DNA of 48,587 nt from Protostelium mycophagum (taxonomy: Eukaryota > Evosea > Variosea > Protosteliida > Protosteliaceae). Location: the NCBI GenBank assembly GCA_002081555.1, contig MZNV01000014.1, forward strand, positions 1 through 48,587, in the 5' to 3' direction. Under the pieces are notes generated by a model that had not been told where the DNA came from, searched no databases, and saw only the letters and a list, made by a program, of their open reading frames with translations. Shown here in pieces: positions 12,671 to 26,200 of the stretch (position 1 is its first letter; each line of letters starts with the position of its first letter). The position numbers were made by a program, and so were the translations under genes.

Positions 12671-15600
12671 ATGAGCAAGGTCCTCTCTCATAAAAGTTCT
12701 TGGGTCACTCACGGCGGTTCGTCTCCAATACACACGCTAATATTGAACTGAATCAACTATTAGGTGGCGAGACCATCTACTGCTGCGATATACATCCAGA
12801 CGGAAAGAGATTTGTGACGAGTGGTGGAGGTGAGATTCAAAGATATGTTCTCAAGGCTTACAGAAAACAGATAGCAAGGTGAAGATTTGGAGTTATGAGG
12901 CCCTTCTCGCCCAAATTGATAAAGCAGAGTACACAGGACCAAAGCTTCTCTCTATCATAGGTAGATGATTCCGTTAATCATTCTCAAAAATACAGATGCT
13001 CATACATATCCTGTGAATGTTTGTAGATGGTCGCCAGATGGACGATATCTGGCCACTGCCTCCGATGATAAATCCGTTTTTGTCTGGGAATTATCTAATC
13101 AAGCACCAATACAAAGTTTTGGTCAAGAGACGATACATGAGACGTGGAAGGTGATGGAGGATCATCGATGTTCACGTCATCATTTTCCAACAGGTCGTCA
13201 TTCATTTTTTGGGCCATACATCGGACATCTTAGATATAGCTTGGGCGCCCACAAGTGATAAGATCGTCTCAGCCTCTGTAGATCGCACTCTAATTGTTTG
13301 GGATCTCCCAACCAGAAGTATGTATTCCATGATCACCGCCTAATGAACAGATCAAAACTGATTCTCCACAGAACAGCTGTCTCATTTGGAAGGACATCAA
13401 GACCATGTAAGAGGAGTGGCTTGGGACCCTCTCGGCCGTTACATTGTCAGTCAGGGTGCAGACAAGGTCTTAATTCCATCTCTATATTTTATTTGAAATT
13501 GTGGTGTACATCAGTGTGATCATCTCATCTGTGCAGATCGTGTTTGTGTGGAGAACATCTGATTGGGCTTTGGAAACAAAGATCGAGAAGCCATTTGAAA
13601 AATCAAAAAAATCCAAGAGCTTGTACCAAAGAATGTCGTGAGTGTTTGCCCACTGCCCAGAAATATTTCTTCTTTCACAAATAAATTTAAATTTCACTTC
13701 AAAAATAGAAAAAATCAAATTCACAACACATGCAATCGAAATATTGACCGAAAGAGGTGGTCTCCCGACGGTAGTTTCTTCACTTGTTGCTGTGGCGTAC
13801 AGAACAGTGCCGTACTCATAAAGAGATCAGACTGGACCATAAAATGTGAATTTGTCGGCCACTCTGGCTCCATCTCATGCACGGTGGGTCTGTCTACAAC
13901 GCAATATCGTAGTATCTCTATATCTACTGAAGAATGCATAATAATTGTTATTCGTAATATTTCTTCATGCAGGATATGTTGATACTGCGGCTCTGCCGCG
14001 TTTTAATGGTATGCAGCTTTGAGCATTTTTGCTGCTATTCACGCTAAAAAATTACGATCTTTTCTAATAAAAATTTTGTCAAAATGTTCTATAAATAGAA
14101 TCAATATGACGTCATCAATGGATAAAGATAATCGACAATTTCGCTTTAAAATAACCAAGAGCAGAGATTCAACAAGAGAATTTTCAGAAAAAACGGCAAG
14201 GAGGTTTTGTACTGCGCTTTAGGATCTAAAGACCACGGCGTCAGCATCTGGTCAGCCGCCAGCACCCGTCCCAGTCTTGTTCTCAAGGTTCGAAATTCAT
14301 ATTAAAAAATTGGCGGGAAAACTAACCGTTACAGAAATTATTTGAACAGGATGTATTGGACTCTTCGTGGAGTCCTAATGGGTATGGCCTTCTTTTTGTG
14401 TCAAGTGATGGTACTATAGCGCACATCTACTTCTCAAGTGACGAATTGGGAGAGGTGAGTTTTCCTGGAAATTTCGTGAAATGATTTCGAAAAATCTCAA
14501 ATCTGAGAATGTTCTGGCTTAGGAACTGATCGTTGGGTTACGGTAATTACCGTGATGGATTACGTCGTAACGGTGAACTCTTTTCTAAAAAAAATCCAGG
14601 TCCTTCCAAACAGCGAAGTCGAAGATATGCTGCGTAACATATACGGATCCTACACTGTTTCTGGTGGGCAGGCGAGGCTCGCCGAGACCCCTTTTCAACT
14701 TGAAGCCGAGTCTGCAAAAATGATTTCTCCGGACCAAAACCGCCAAATGCCCGAACCGGCAAAATCCCTTGTGAACGCGACGGGTGAGGCTGGAAATTTC
14801 TATTTTTAGACTTTGGGACTGTGTTCTCCATGTTAACTGTTCCAGGAATGACTGTACAGAGAGAAGTGACAACGAAGAATGGAAGGAGAAGGATTGTTCC
14901 CATCCACAACGCAGGTGAGATGTCTTATTGTATTGTCATATTTCATCGGTATCACTTTTTGTGCCTCTTAGCATTTAGATTGCTTTGAAAGAATCTTGCT
15001 GAGAAGAACTTTTCGAAATTCGAATTATGATTGAAAAGCGGTAGTTCCACAGGCAAGCACGCCTTCGGGTAACGGTAAGCCCCCCACACTTCCCCTCACC
15101 CCCTCTACTCCGAATCTGAATAGAAATGCCCCCAACCCGATACTCCCGCCCACTACCCCGATATCTCAAACTCCGACGTCTCAAACACCTGCCCAAACTC
15201 CGACATCTAGTAATGAAGCATCTGCACCGGCACCCACACAAACTCCAGGGTCTCAAACTCCCACTTCAACTCCGAACCCCCAAACTCCGTCTACCTCAAC
15301 TACAACCCGCCCTCCCATCAGACCCATCCCCGTCGTGATGAAAAGTGGCGGGAAACCGGCCACAAAAGCGTCTGACCCGCCAAAAATGTCTTCCCCCGTC
15401 AAAGAAAAGAATCACGTGGACGTCGACGAGATTCCGGAGGACAACGACACAAACAAGAAGAAAAACGATGACACTGACAGCAATAAGAGAAAGATGAATG
15501 ACAGCCTCGAAGAAAACAATGACACACAATCCAGCAAAAAGGCAAAGGTAAGGGGTCGGAATTTCCGTGAAATTCCCGTGAAATTCCCGTGAAATTTAAT

Positions 15601-16982
15601 TCGTCAGATCGCCAAAGAAAAGTCACGGAGAGATAAGGACAAGAACAAGGAGAAGGGTAAAGAAAAATCCGCACGCCGTGAGGAAAAAGAAAAAGAACCA
15701 AGTCGGTCTGGAGACCCCCCACCCCCCGCCGTGTCCCACCTTCCCCGACCTACGGTCGCGGAGAAGATCTCCATAGAGATAGGATTCACAGACTTTAGGC
15801 CGGGTCAAAATAACCAAAACATGACGGTGGAGGGCGAGAGTAGCGGGCGGCTTGCAGCTTATTCTGGGAGATTGTTGTGGGAAGATTTCTTGAGGAAAAA
15901 AGTGACACATTTGGTGGGAAATACGAGGTGAGTTGTAGATGGTGGCGAGGGGTGATTGTGTACAGATTCATTGCGGCGGGATGTGAGGGTGGATTGTTGT
16001 ATATTTATTCCTATCATGGCAGATATGTCCGTTTTAAATCCAAAAGCATGAAATTTCGCTGAATTTTGCAGCTTCTGCCACCGATTCAATTGAATGATCA
16101 CATTGCATTCCTGGAACGAGCATCAGATGGGTTCTTAATGGCGATCACATGTGCTGGCCAATGTCAAGTGTGGAATATTACGACAGAGTCTTCCACTCTT
16201 AATATCACCATCCCCCACTCCATAGCGGGTGGTGACGTCACCATACGTAATATGAGACTTCTTTTGATGTTCTGATGAATAACAGGCAGCGCCAAATTGA
16301 CAAACGACGGTAGGGTGATTCTATCTCTGAGCGATGGTAGAGTGTCTATGTATCATTCCACAATGCAATCATGGATGATGGTGAGAGTCCATCGGATGTC
16401 TTCTGATGATGACTGAGTTTTGCTAGATATCAGATGAGAGATTTGCTGATGCAGAAACAAGAACTACACTTCCTATAGCCACAAGAGGTCTATTATCTTC
16501 TGTGCAAGTAAGATGTCTTATCTAAAACGATTTGTTGGCACCCAAATTTGAAAATAAAATGTACTGACATTTTTATCAGGCCAACAGCCACAGACAGATC
16601 CGCATCGGCAGCAGCAGCCACGAGAAAAACAGCCAGGGAACCTTCTATATCGAGCACCAAATGGCGTCCAGCCGCATTGTAGAATCCCTCTCCGAGTATA
16701 AAGAATGGCTCAAATATTACGTGAGGAGGCTCACTGCGGAAGGCGCAGAGCACAAACTGAACGAATTGTTTCTGTCTAATCCGAATGATCCGGAGGCCGA
16801 AATCATGGTGAGTTTTTATGCTGTCAGATTGTATATGGTCAATGTCGACGACTATTTATATCGACTGAAAACCACAGGGGATCTCAAAGAGGGAGATGTT
16901 GAAGGAAGTATTACCCATTGTTGGCCAGAACAGAGGACTACAACGGCTGCACAACCAAATAAGAGAAATTTACAACGGATAA
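12671..16982 (+). CDS. HIRA: histone H3.3 chaperone subunit HIRA
   Basis: HIRA deposits H3.3-H4 outside S phase. Early exons: 12671-12716, 12764-12829, 12871-12960, 12996-13150, 13194-13317, 13372-13466, 13537-13637, 13757-13883, 14188-14287. The WD40 propeller is clear: HPDGKRFVTSGG, RWSPDGRYLATASDDKSVFV, GHTSDILDIAWAP, GHQDHVRGVAWDPLGRYIVS, WSPDGSFFTCCCG, then DVLDSSWSPNGYGLLFVSSD. One short propeller segment between 13884 and 14187 could not be placed. The B domain (ASF1-binding) is KNGRRRIVPIHN near 14876. A Pro/Thr-rich then Lys-rich linker follows. The C-terminal domain runs from EKISIEIGFTDF to the end, which reads ISKREMLKEVLPIVGQNRGL and matches the human C-terminus; TAA is at 16980-16982. 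The whole-protein order matches animal HIRA. Confidence 0.92.
13985..14000. repeat. GC hairpin in the unresolved HIRA interval
   Basis: CTGCGGC-TCT-GCCGCG lies between the exons ending at 13883 and starting at 14188. The same core occurs in other oversized introns. Confidence 0.6.
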
Positions 16983-17138
16983 AACTTTCATTGTTTTTCT
17001 GTCAATTTAACACAAAGTGTTGCCACTTCTCATCGTGGCTGTATTAATGTTATTTTCGTTTTGTTTCATTTGGACCCCGAATTTTCATTTTTTTTATGCG
17101 CTCAGTACCGGTTTTTCTATTTTGGGGTACAAACTTTC

Positions 17139-18129
17139 TCAGATCATGATCCAGAACCAGAACGGTTCGTTGTAGATGAAAGGATCCTCACTGATCACAA
17201 AAGATGACGTGGAAAATTCTTGTCATCTTGGTACTGAACTTGATCAATGCGCTGCAGATACATTACCATCCCTCGATGATGGTGTTGTTTTTGTCACAAG
17301 AATTCGCTCTCCTGCAAACGATCGCAACTGGTGGGTCATAACCGGCATAGTAGATCATGGGGTGCCACCACCGTGGAGAAGTACAGTTGGCTCCTTGGCC
17401 AGCCACCATATTGTCAAAACCGCTGAACGGTACTGGGAATCCCGGCATCCAGCTTGAAAAATAAATAAATCTTCATGAAACAAAACAGTTGTGGACTCAC
17501 TTTGACAGGTTTAGTGTGGTGAGGTTGGTGTCTAACTCGACAGTGTAAGCGTAAACACCGTAATGGTCATCCATCATGAAATTCTCGAAGACGTCCATCT
17601 CAGAGTTATAACTCTCAACACCAATAGACTGCTTCCATCAATCGATCGCAGTAGCACAAGTGATACGATACCTTTCCATTATTCCAATTGTAGCTGATGG
17701 CGAATCCCTCCATTTTGGACGACCCAAGCTGTCTTGCCATTTGCAGCATGTCCCAATAATCAGGAAGGATTGTCTGATTTACGTTTGATGGAAGAGCTTT
17801 AATGATATTTCCTTGTCTGAGGTAATTCCTCCCTATGAATGTGTCATGATTGAGATCGTATTTGTAGACGCACAAACTGTCAACGTTTCGTCTGCCCAGC
17901 CTAATGTGTTTTGCAGATGTGATTGGATTAGAAGACCAGCGCCTCTCTGTTGTGTGACGACGCCGTCCATCATGAGAGACTGTTGTTGCAGGCTTCCAGT
18001 CGCTGTCAAGATGGCCGAGGTGACCAGGATGAAGATGACAGAAACAGAGACAGAGATGCATCGTATGGACAGAAGCTTTCTGAAAAACGAAGATCTGAGC
18101 TCGATTAGTCGTAGAAGTTTGAAAATCAT
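17139..18129 (-). CDS. predicted membrane-anchored extracellular protein, family unknown
   Basis: The N-terminus MIFKLLRLIELRSS is followed by a strong hydrophobic helix (RCISVSVSVIFILVTSAILT) about 25 residues in, so it is a signal anchor or type II membrane protein. Later exons read TILPDYWDMLQMARQLG, then YGVYAYTVELDTNLTTLNLS, then MPGFPVPFSGFDNMV and SPRWWHPMIYYAGYD, with several N-glycosylation sequons. The last exon probably reads EDPFIYNEPFWFWIMI and stops at 17139. Frame changes near 17900 show at least one intron I could not place. The ectodomain looks like an extracellular sensor or adhesion module. A Cache-like fold is possible but not shown. The region 18130-18469 upstream is intergenic. 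Confidence 0.5.
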
Positions 18130-18454
18130 CTCACATCGAGTTTGTATTGCCTGATTTTGTGGAGCGCCAGCTCACGCTGGAGCTAGCGAGGCTGCTGGGC
18201 TCTACAGTTATAGGCAGCACAGCTGTCGTGTTGCTTTTTATGTTGAAGACCATGCCTGTAAGTAAAGGCTTGCGTGCGTCTTTATCACCATGGTGATTGG
18301 TTCGGCCTGGTATCGATCTGTGCAATCCCCTTTACGAATGTCTAAAGGGCCAAAATATGCCCCTGGGAACCGTGAACAGTTACAATACCCAACCCAATCT
18401 CACCACACACAATCCATAAGCAAAACTGAGGGGAATTTGAATCAACACACGAGC

Positions 18455-18460
18455 TTTATT
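18455..18460 (-). terminator. AATAAA poly(A) signal of the small secreted gene
   Basis: AATAAA on the minus strand lies 9 nt past the TGA stop at 18472-18470. Confidence 0.5.
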
Positions 18461-18469
18461 CTATTGAGT

Positions 18470-19216
18470 TCAGCGCCTTGAGGCTCCACACTTGGAAGAG
18501 GAATCGATCAGGGCCTCATCAACCTGCGAGAATGAGACCTTGGTCGATGAGAACACTTCTTACCGCTTTAGACCATTCTGAAACCTTCAACGCGATGACA
18601 CCCCATCTCTCTGTTGTCGATTTGACTTGAAGCAGCTCAAATGTGGTCCAATCAGTGCATAATTCCACCTTTTGGATTTAACATCAGGTATTGTAGACAG
18701 TTAAGAATTAATTACCTTGCCCCATAGAGGATGATCAAAGGACCAGGCGATGCCGGGGCGGAGGAGCGACTTCCAAGAGACACAGACTCCACTTGCCTCA
18801 GCTTTGGATCTGGCAGCTTCCACAATGTTCAGATTGTCAAGACCAACAATATCAGTCTCGTTACATTTTCCGTCCTGGATGATTTAGATTTAGATCCTTC
18901 ATACTCAAAAAAAAATCGAGCACCATATTGAAAAACGTCTTCTTGGCATTCACATCTTCAAAGGCAGAATTAAGTTTCCAGCCATTGCTTGTGAAGTTGG
19001 CTCCCGTCTTCAATCTGGTGCTGGTGAGGACCCCCTATATCAGATCTCAGCAGTCATCTTTCATCTAATCCAGTGTCATACAGTGCTGGAAACTCCTCTG
19101 GCAGAAGCAATGAATTTGATCGTGTAAGTATCAGATAGAAGGGGGTGGATGATGGGTACTCCTGGTGCAAAAAAACCAGGCACAAAGAAGATCAAGAAGA
19201 TCAAGATGACCTTCAT
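18470..19216 (-). CDS. small secreted protein, family unknown
   Basis: About 187 residues with a clean signal peptide (MKVILIFLIFFVPGFFAPG). Five exons are inferred; the first is 19216-19082 with a 5' splice site at GTATGA, and later introns start GTGCTCG, GTAATT and GTAAGAAG. Readable blocks are SDTYTIKFIASARGVSST, LTSTRLKTGANFTSNGWKLN, DGKCNETDIVGLDNLNIVEA, SWKSLLRPGIAWSFDHPLWG and TTERWGVIALKVSEWSKA. There are four or five Cys and two N-glycosylation sequons (NFT, NET). No known domain is recognised; the spacing suggests a small beta-rich extracellular domain. It is transcribed the same way as its two neighbours. It could be a cell-surface or secreted effector, but this is a guess. Confidence 0.55.
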
Positions 19217-19413
19217 CTTTGTCGTCTCTGGAACCCGTATTGTCCGTCAAAACTGAAAGCGGAGGGAATTTACAACCAACACCATACGATAAAACTTGAA
19301 TTTCGATCTCTTTATTTACAGAATCTGTGCTCATCGATAGCGCCAAAGCTTGACAGTCTTCTCGGCTCAGACACGTGATTCAGCATGCTGTAGGTTGCAG
19401 ACTACAACGCAAT

Positions 19414-19792
19414 CTATGTACAGAAGGGGTAGATCCTCGATCCGTGTGTGAGGGACGATGTCACATCAACCGATTGTGGGGAAAATAATCGTATGCCGAT
19501 TAAGAGGAGAGCCAAGATTAAGCAGAACCATAGGCACATTTGCTGGAAGAATACGAGCTCTCCTTCTTGTTCAATCTGAACAGATGAGTCCATGTTGAGT
19601 GATCACACTGCAGTGTCTCACCGTTAGTGCGCTGTTGATCGTTCTTTTAGATGTGACTGATGTTCTTCTCTTGAGTATTGATTTCGGCGTTGTCATCACG
19701 ATTCCATCAAAGGACGACCGACTCCGTATGATGTTCTGATCGTCGAACGAAACTCTCTTTCTTAAAATTGGTTTTGTTGTTGTTGTATTCAT
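19414..19792 (-). CDS. small tail-anchored protein with a PP1-docking RVSF motif
   Basis: Two exons: the first starts at ATG 19792 and ends at a GTGAGAC donor after NSALT; the second follows after a 47-nt intron. The first exon encodes TKPILRKRVSFDDQ, where RVSF is a textbook RVxF docking motif for protein phosphatase 1, then SRSSFDGIV and KSILKRRTSV, a near-repeat of the same basic pattern. The second exon gives a single transmembrane helix (MCLWFCLILALLLIGIRLF) and a short tail ending at TAG 19414-19416. About 110 residues. The order (basic, phospho-ready N-terminus, then a helix near the C-terminus) suggests a membrane anchor for PP1. It starts 451 bp from the divergent ELP1 start. The longer non-ATG frame upstream was not used. 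Confidence 0.55.
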
Positions 19793-20243
19793 GTTGTTTA
19801 GATTGTGATGGCTGCTGCAAAAATTGGGAGTTGACAGCCCGACGGCTCGGGTTTTCGGAACTTTTTGAAACTCAAAGGAGTTTGCGGTAGGAGTGAAAAA
19901 CGGACAAAGTGGACAGTCCGCCCCGAGGAGAGCTTGAAGAATTGATCTCTGACATTTGATCTCCGAATTACTGTGTGATTCTTGGGAGTGGCGTGGGTTT
20001 TGTGCCTTTCTTTCTCGAATGAGGATCAAGGCCAGATGCAATCACTGGCTCATGTTGAAGATTGATTTGAAGTCGCTTTCAGTGCACTTGGATTCAGGGA
20101 ATTGTAAACTTGTCTTCAAACTTTCAGGTCGAGAACATTTAATAAAATGTAATTTAATTATTTCACTGTGACTTGACTACAACGAGGCAATTTTGTTCCT
20201 GATTGAGAATCGGAATCAATCACGAGGATACAACTCGCTCAAT
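19793..20243. promoter_or_regulatory. divergent promoter region, RVSF protein / ELP1
   Basis: 450 bp between divergent start codons. No TATA box or gene is evident. A variant of the ACTACAACGA word sits near 20176. Confidence 0.4.
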
Positions 20244-23200
20244 ATGAGAAACTTGCAAGTTGTTTCTCACCGACAGAGCAGAAAGCTCTTCAATACTGGC
20301 ACGATCTCCCTCTTAACACACGATAATGATAGTGATACGGTATGATGCAGTCTTTCCTCATTCAAACTGATGTTTGGGAGGTCTTTGCTGTTTCTGAAGA
20401 GAATCAATTGTTCTCATTCTCGAGAGCGACAGAGGCACTGGGCTCAGATGTTGATCTTGTAGAGGCTGGAGTGTTGACGGACGAGAGTTCCATTATAGCT
20501 GCAGAATACATTCCTGATTTAGAGTCTGTGTGTATTGCAGCGACGACTGGCGAGATCATCTCTTACAAAATATCCACTAGAGAGGTAAAGATCGTTATCA
20601 TTGAAGTGAATTACGGGAAGGATTTTATTTTACAGTTTCTTGAGATTCTAACTGCAAAAATGAGAAACCGAGACATCTTCATCATTTTCTGATGAAAAAC
20701 AGGCCGAGTGTGTCGGTATTATAGACACAGGATTGAAGGCCATGAGTTGGTCTCCCGACTTCGAGATCGTCGCTTTTGTCACTGGTAAAGGAACCATCAT
20801 GTTCATGACCAAAGATTGGGAGGTATGTTCACAGTCGTTGATCATCTCTAAAAATAGAATCTCATGAGAAAAATGAACAACCTCTAAAGATATTCCAGAT
20901 GTTGGCAGAAAACCCCATCTGTGCTGGAATTGATTTGAGCATGACACCCTCTTTATTTTGGAGAGGCGACGGTCAATTCTTATGCATCAACAGTATAGAC
21001 ACAAACGGGGAGAGAAGTCTAAGAGTCTTTGACAGAGCTTGTGTCTTGTCTTCTACGAGCGAGAAGGTGCCTGGTCTGGAATCACAGTTGTGCTGGAAGT
21101 GAGTTTTATTTTATTTTCGTTGAATTCCTGATTTTATAATGAATTTCTGAATGTATGCGGAAGATTTTTCTGAATTTGATTATGTTTTTCTTCAATTTTG
21201 ATTAAACTTGTCTGTGTCACAAGAATTTTCCTTGAAGATTCAACATGAAAAAAAAATACAACAAAATAAAAGAATAACAAAACACAGGCCTTCTGGCCAG
21301 CTCATAGCTTCTGTAAGAAAAACACCACAGAAATACGAAGTCGTTTTTTTCGAAAGGAACGGACTCCGCCATGGCGAATTTCCTCTGCGCGACAAATGCC
21401 GCGTGGTTTCATTGAGATGGAACTCCAATTCTGACCTTCTGGCCTTGCATTTGGAGGTGGAAGGTATACAAGTGAGTTGTAGATTGTCGACGTGGTCTCA
21501 TTCTGATGGGAAAAGGGTCACGTGATCCAGATATGGAGTGTGAGCAACTACAAATGGTATATAAAGAGGGAGATAGTCTTCGAGTCACAGGTGAGTCACA
21601 AATATTTGTTCCCGTCACGTGACCAGATTTTCCCGCCATTTTCTAAACGATTATAGATCGCAGATTTCAGTTGGGATCAAGAGGCCTCAGGTCTCCTCCG
21701 CGTCATCCAAAAAGGTAGGTCTTCAAGTCACAAAGACTTGACCCGTTTCATTCTGATGAGACGTACAGATGGCATCTACAACGAGTATAATTTCTCTTGG
21801 GAATACTCCATAAGTGAGGGACCGAATGACCCCTACGCCGCGATGGTTGTAGATGGAACACAGGTGATGACGTCATCATCCTATAGACATTTCCGTATCT
21901 TTCTTTGTCAATATCAAAAACACCATGGCAATGAATTATAATTATTGTTTCTACTGCGGCTGTGCCGATTATGACAAACACAGCCCACAAAGAGGAGGCT
22001 TGTGGCTTCTGCAGAGTTTCATGAAGCATTTTTTACCGTGATTCAGTCACAATCGTTCGATGACGTGGCTACCACCCAGAGATGAATATCTGCTCTCTAC
22101 AACGAGGAAACAAAAAGAATTTTTACTGAATTCTTGTAGGTACTGTTGACCCCATTGAGGTTCGTTGTAGTGCCCCCACCCATGTCAGATTCTTCCTTGA
22201 ATTTTCCTTCGAAAATCTCCGAAGTAGTCGCCGGACCCACGGGTCTTGCCGCCACGCTCGGGGTTTCCGAGATATCATTTTTCCGACTTCCCGAAAATAG
22301 ATCTACAACTCCATCTACAATAGGATCTCTTGGGTGAGGAATCTCTTCTCATGGTTTAATGTCTGAAATTTCACAGAAATTTTCAGGAAAAAGCATCCAC
22401 ATTACGATCCCTGTCATTCTACAATGCTACGTCACTGCTCGCTTTGAGAAGTGATTCATGGAACAAGGATAGTCTCATCTACATCGAGTTTATCCTCTCA
22501 GAGAACTCTGTACAAGTCAAGTGAGTCCAAATACTTGATATTCTTATCGTAAACGTTCGCGGTAATTACCGAGAGGCTTTCCACAACTCATCTATTAACG
22601 TGAATTGTAACACAAAGCCATACGCTCAGTGCGTACAAATGAGGATCTACACTTACAAAAATTTTCATTTTCAAGTTTCAAAGGAATAAAACCAGTTATT
22701 TTATGATTGTTGACTGACTGTACAGGGATGTCAAAGTGATAGAGCTTGCTGGGAAGGGATTACGTATCCACAGGGACCCCTGGGGTGCCGGAGTTTTTCT
22801 CCAAATGAGTTCCGGAGAATTCTCCCTCTTTGAATCGGGTATTTTTCCTGATTTTTACGAAATCTACGCGAAAATTCACCGATCATTCAGGCCGCCTCGT
22901 TCCCATGGGAAACTTTCCCAGCCCCTCACACAAATTCTCCATCACAAAGAGGGAGAGCATGACCGTTGTAGTCGGGTTAGACCAGAAGGGTCATCTCGTT
23001 GTAGATGGCAAGAATCTTGCCACGGACTGTACAAGCTATGTCATCCACGACAAGCACATTCTATTCACGAATTCCGCGAATATACTCAAGTTTGTGCCTT
23101 TCGCAAAACCAGGTGAAATGAATATTTAACAAAATAATTAAAAAATATTTTCGGCAGATTATTTTCGCGCCATTTTTGAAATTCAAATATGTGATGAATG

Positions 23201-26200
23201 TTCTTTTCTACAAGTAGATATTTCTGTGGATTTTATGATATGTTTAATAATAATATTATTTTAGTACCTGGGGGACCAGACGGTATTGATAGCAGAGAGA
23301 TAGAGAGAGGAGGTCGTTTATTAGCCTCTATCTCTGGTGACTTCAAGGTGATTTCTCACATCTACAACGACTCTTCCCAATACTCTCCACCAAATTTCGT
23401 CGAAATTTCCATTCTGACATATGAAGGTGATCACGCAAATGCCAAGAGGTAACTTGGAAGCCACTTATCCCACCATCTTAATTGTAGATTTGCTCAGGAC
23501 CATCATCATGCAGTGAGTTTTCCACGAATTTTATATGTGTTTCATTTGTTTGAGACCGTGAGAAAAAGAAATTTCACTGAAAATTCATAGGAAGGAGTAT
23601 AAGAGGGCGATATTGTTGATGCGTAAGCACCGTGTCGACATGAATTTATTGTACGATCATGACCCCAATCTATTTTTAGAAAACATCGAGGAATTTGTAA
23701 ATCAGGTTCGTCTCGTTGTAGTTGATTATGTCGACCCAATGGATGACGTGTACAGGTGAATGAACCAGACCACATAAATCTATTTTTATCCAGTCTTAAG
23801 AACGATGACGTCACATCCTCCCTCTATCCCAGCGTGGAACGTAAGAACTTTTCATCTACAACTGTATACTATCGAAATTTCGCTGATTTTCCTAGGAAAT
23901 GCGACACCGAAGAATCCCGGTCCCGCCGGAAAATTGAATTTACTGTGCGACAGATTGAGAGAAACGATGGAGAAAATTGACGGGCAAAAGTGAGCATTCT
24001 GGTCACGTGACTTGAAATTTCGCTGAAATTTCACAGATTCTTGCTGAGCATCATGACTACGTATGTTAGAAAAGATCCACCACAACTTGAAGAAGTTTTG
24101 GAGGTTGTCAGAGTCCTCAGAGGTAATTTTGGCGCCAAATTCAAAATTTGAAATAATATTGCTCCATTTGATGATTTCGTGTCTTATCGAAAGAATTGAA
24201 CATTTCCCGCCAAATCATAAATTTAAAGTTCGAATAGATAAGGAAGCCCAAGTCGACCTCTCCCTCCCCTCCACCGGGGTCAAAAAACTCACCGCCGAAG
24301 ACGCCCTCAAATATGTCGCATGGCTTGTCGACGTCGACAAACTATACGACATCGCACTGGGCACATACGACTTTGGCCTGGTTGTCATGGTTGCACAAAA
24401 ATCACAAAAAGATCCGAAAGAATATTTGCCTTACCTTGCGGAGCTCCAGAAGATGGAGAAGTTTTACCAGAGATACACCATCGATCTACAACTGTGTAGA
24501 TGGTCAAAAGCCTTGAAAAATCTGGCGGAAGCCGGAACAGAGTATTTCGACAACTGTCTGAGCTTGATTCAAGGTGAAATTTCCGTGAAATTTCTGTGAA
24601 ACTTCTGGCTGACATTTTGCAGAGAAGGAATTGTACGAAGTGGGGTTGGATGTGTTTAAAAATAGACCGGAAGATCTAAAAATAGTACAAGACCTATACG
24701 GAGATTATTTGGTGTCCCAGGCTAATTTCTCCGAAGCTGCCCTGAGTGAGTATTTTTTCATTGTAGACGAGCTCTGCTTCCGGCACAAATAATTGGGACT
24801 CACATTTTTTTCTGTGAAAAATCACAAAGATCCCATTAAAAAAACGAAGTTTTCACCCTTTCAAAATTCAAATCCAAAATTTGGCGCGAAAATAATTTCT
24901 TCAGCCTATGTCAACAGTGGAAATCTACAAAAGGCACTTAACGCTTACAAAAACGCGGGAGATTGGCGCATGACCATGGCAACGACCGTTTTATTGAATT
25001 ACGACCGCGAAAAGATGTCATCCGTGGCTTACGACCTCGTGGAGAGTTTCCGATCTACAACGAGACACGCCGAAGCAGCCCTGCTCCTCTTTGATTATTG
25101 TGATGACGTGGATGAAGGTTTGACCTCATTGATAGAGGGGTCAGAGTGGGGAGAGGCCATAAGAAGGGTGAGTGGGCGTCTACAACGATGTTTTTGTGGA
25201 ACAATATTTGTACTGCGGCCCTGCCGCAAGATTGCGTTGCAACAAAAAAAATAATAAATATTTTTTCTCAATTTTGTTTCAATATTCAATGGGAAGTACA
25301 TTTTTTGTGGGAAAAAATAAAAAATTTCGTGAATATAGAGGATGATAATACTTACTTATTATAGTGCCACGTGGTCGGAAGGTGACAATCTACAACGAAG
25401 TCTACATCTTCACTACTAACATGTCATCTACACATGTCGTCGGACATGATGAATGTCATCATTGACGTGACGAGTGACATGAAGACTGATGATTGACAGG
25501 AGCAACCTTATCGAGGAGAGAGTGAAACCGGCGATCACCTCATCATATGACACAAACATGGCGCAGATCAACAAATGGTCAGGAAAATGGGACAAAAAAT
25601 TGGACAGGCTGAAGACCGTACAGACCAACAAGGTCAACATGTCCGCTTTAAGTAAGTCATGTCCATCTACAACTATATTTATATTACTTTTTATTAAAAT
25701 TTCTCGACAATTTAAAACAAAATGAATAAATCGAAGAAAATAATAAAAAAATAAAAATTGACTGGTTGTAGTGGGAGATGGCAGATCAGCACAAGATGAC
25801 GATGTCGGATCGATCATGAGTGGAATGAGCTCCTACTCCGACGCTAGCATGATGAGTGATCTCAGCCGATCTAGTTCAATCACCGGCATCACCATCTACA
25901 GTCAGGGTTCATCTCTCCTCAGCAGGGGTGGAAGGTGAATTTTCCTCGAAGTTTCCAGTCACATCCCAACATGAAATTTCTCGGAAATTTCGTTTTCGGT
26001 CAAGAGATTTCTGAGAAAAAGCAGGAAGAATAAACCCAAGCCACAGAGAAGACGAAGGGTGACAGGTAAAGAGGGAGGCCCTCATGAGGAAGAGTTTTTA
26101 ATCGAATATCTCAAGAGGATCATCCCCACCACAAAGTACCAAGGTAATCCCGTCTCTACATCATTGTAGATGGACATTTTCAAGTCCAAAGTTTCTTTTT

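Noticed and set aside
12415-12678. 87-codon open frame on the minus strand before HIRA
   Set aside because: It overlaps the HIRA start and has no recognisable domain. Expression could still change this.
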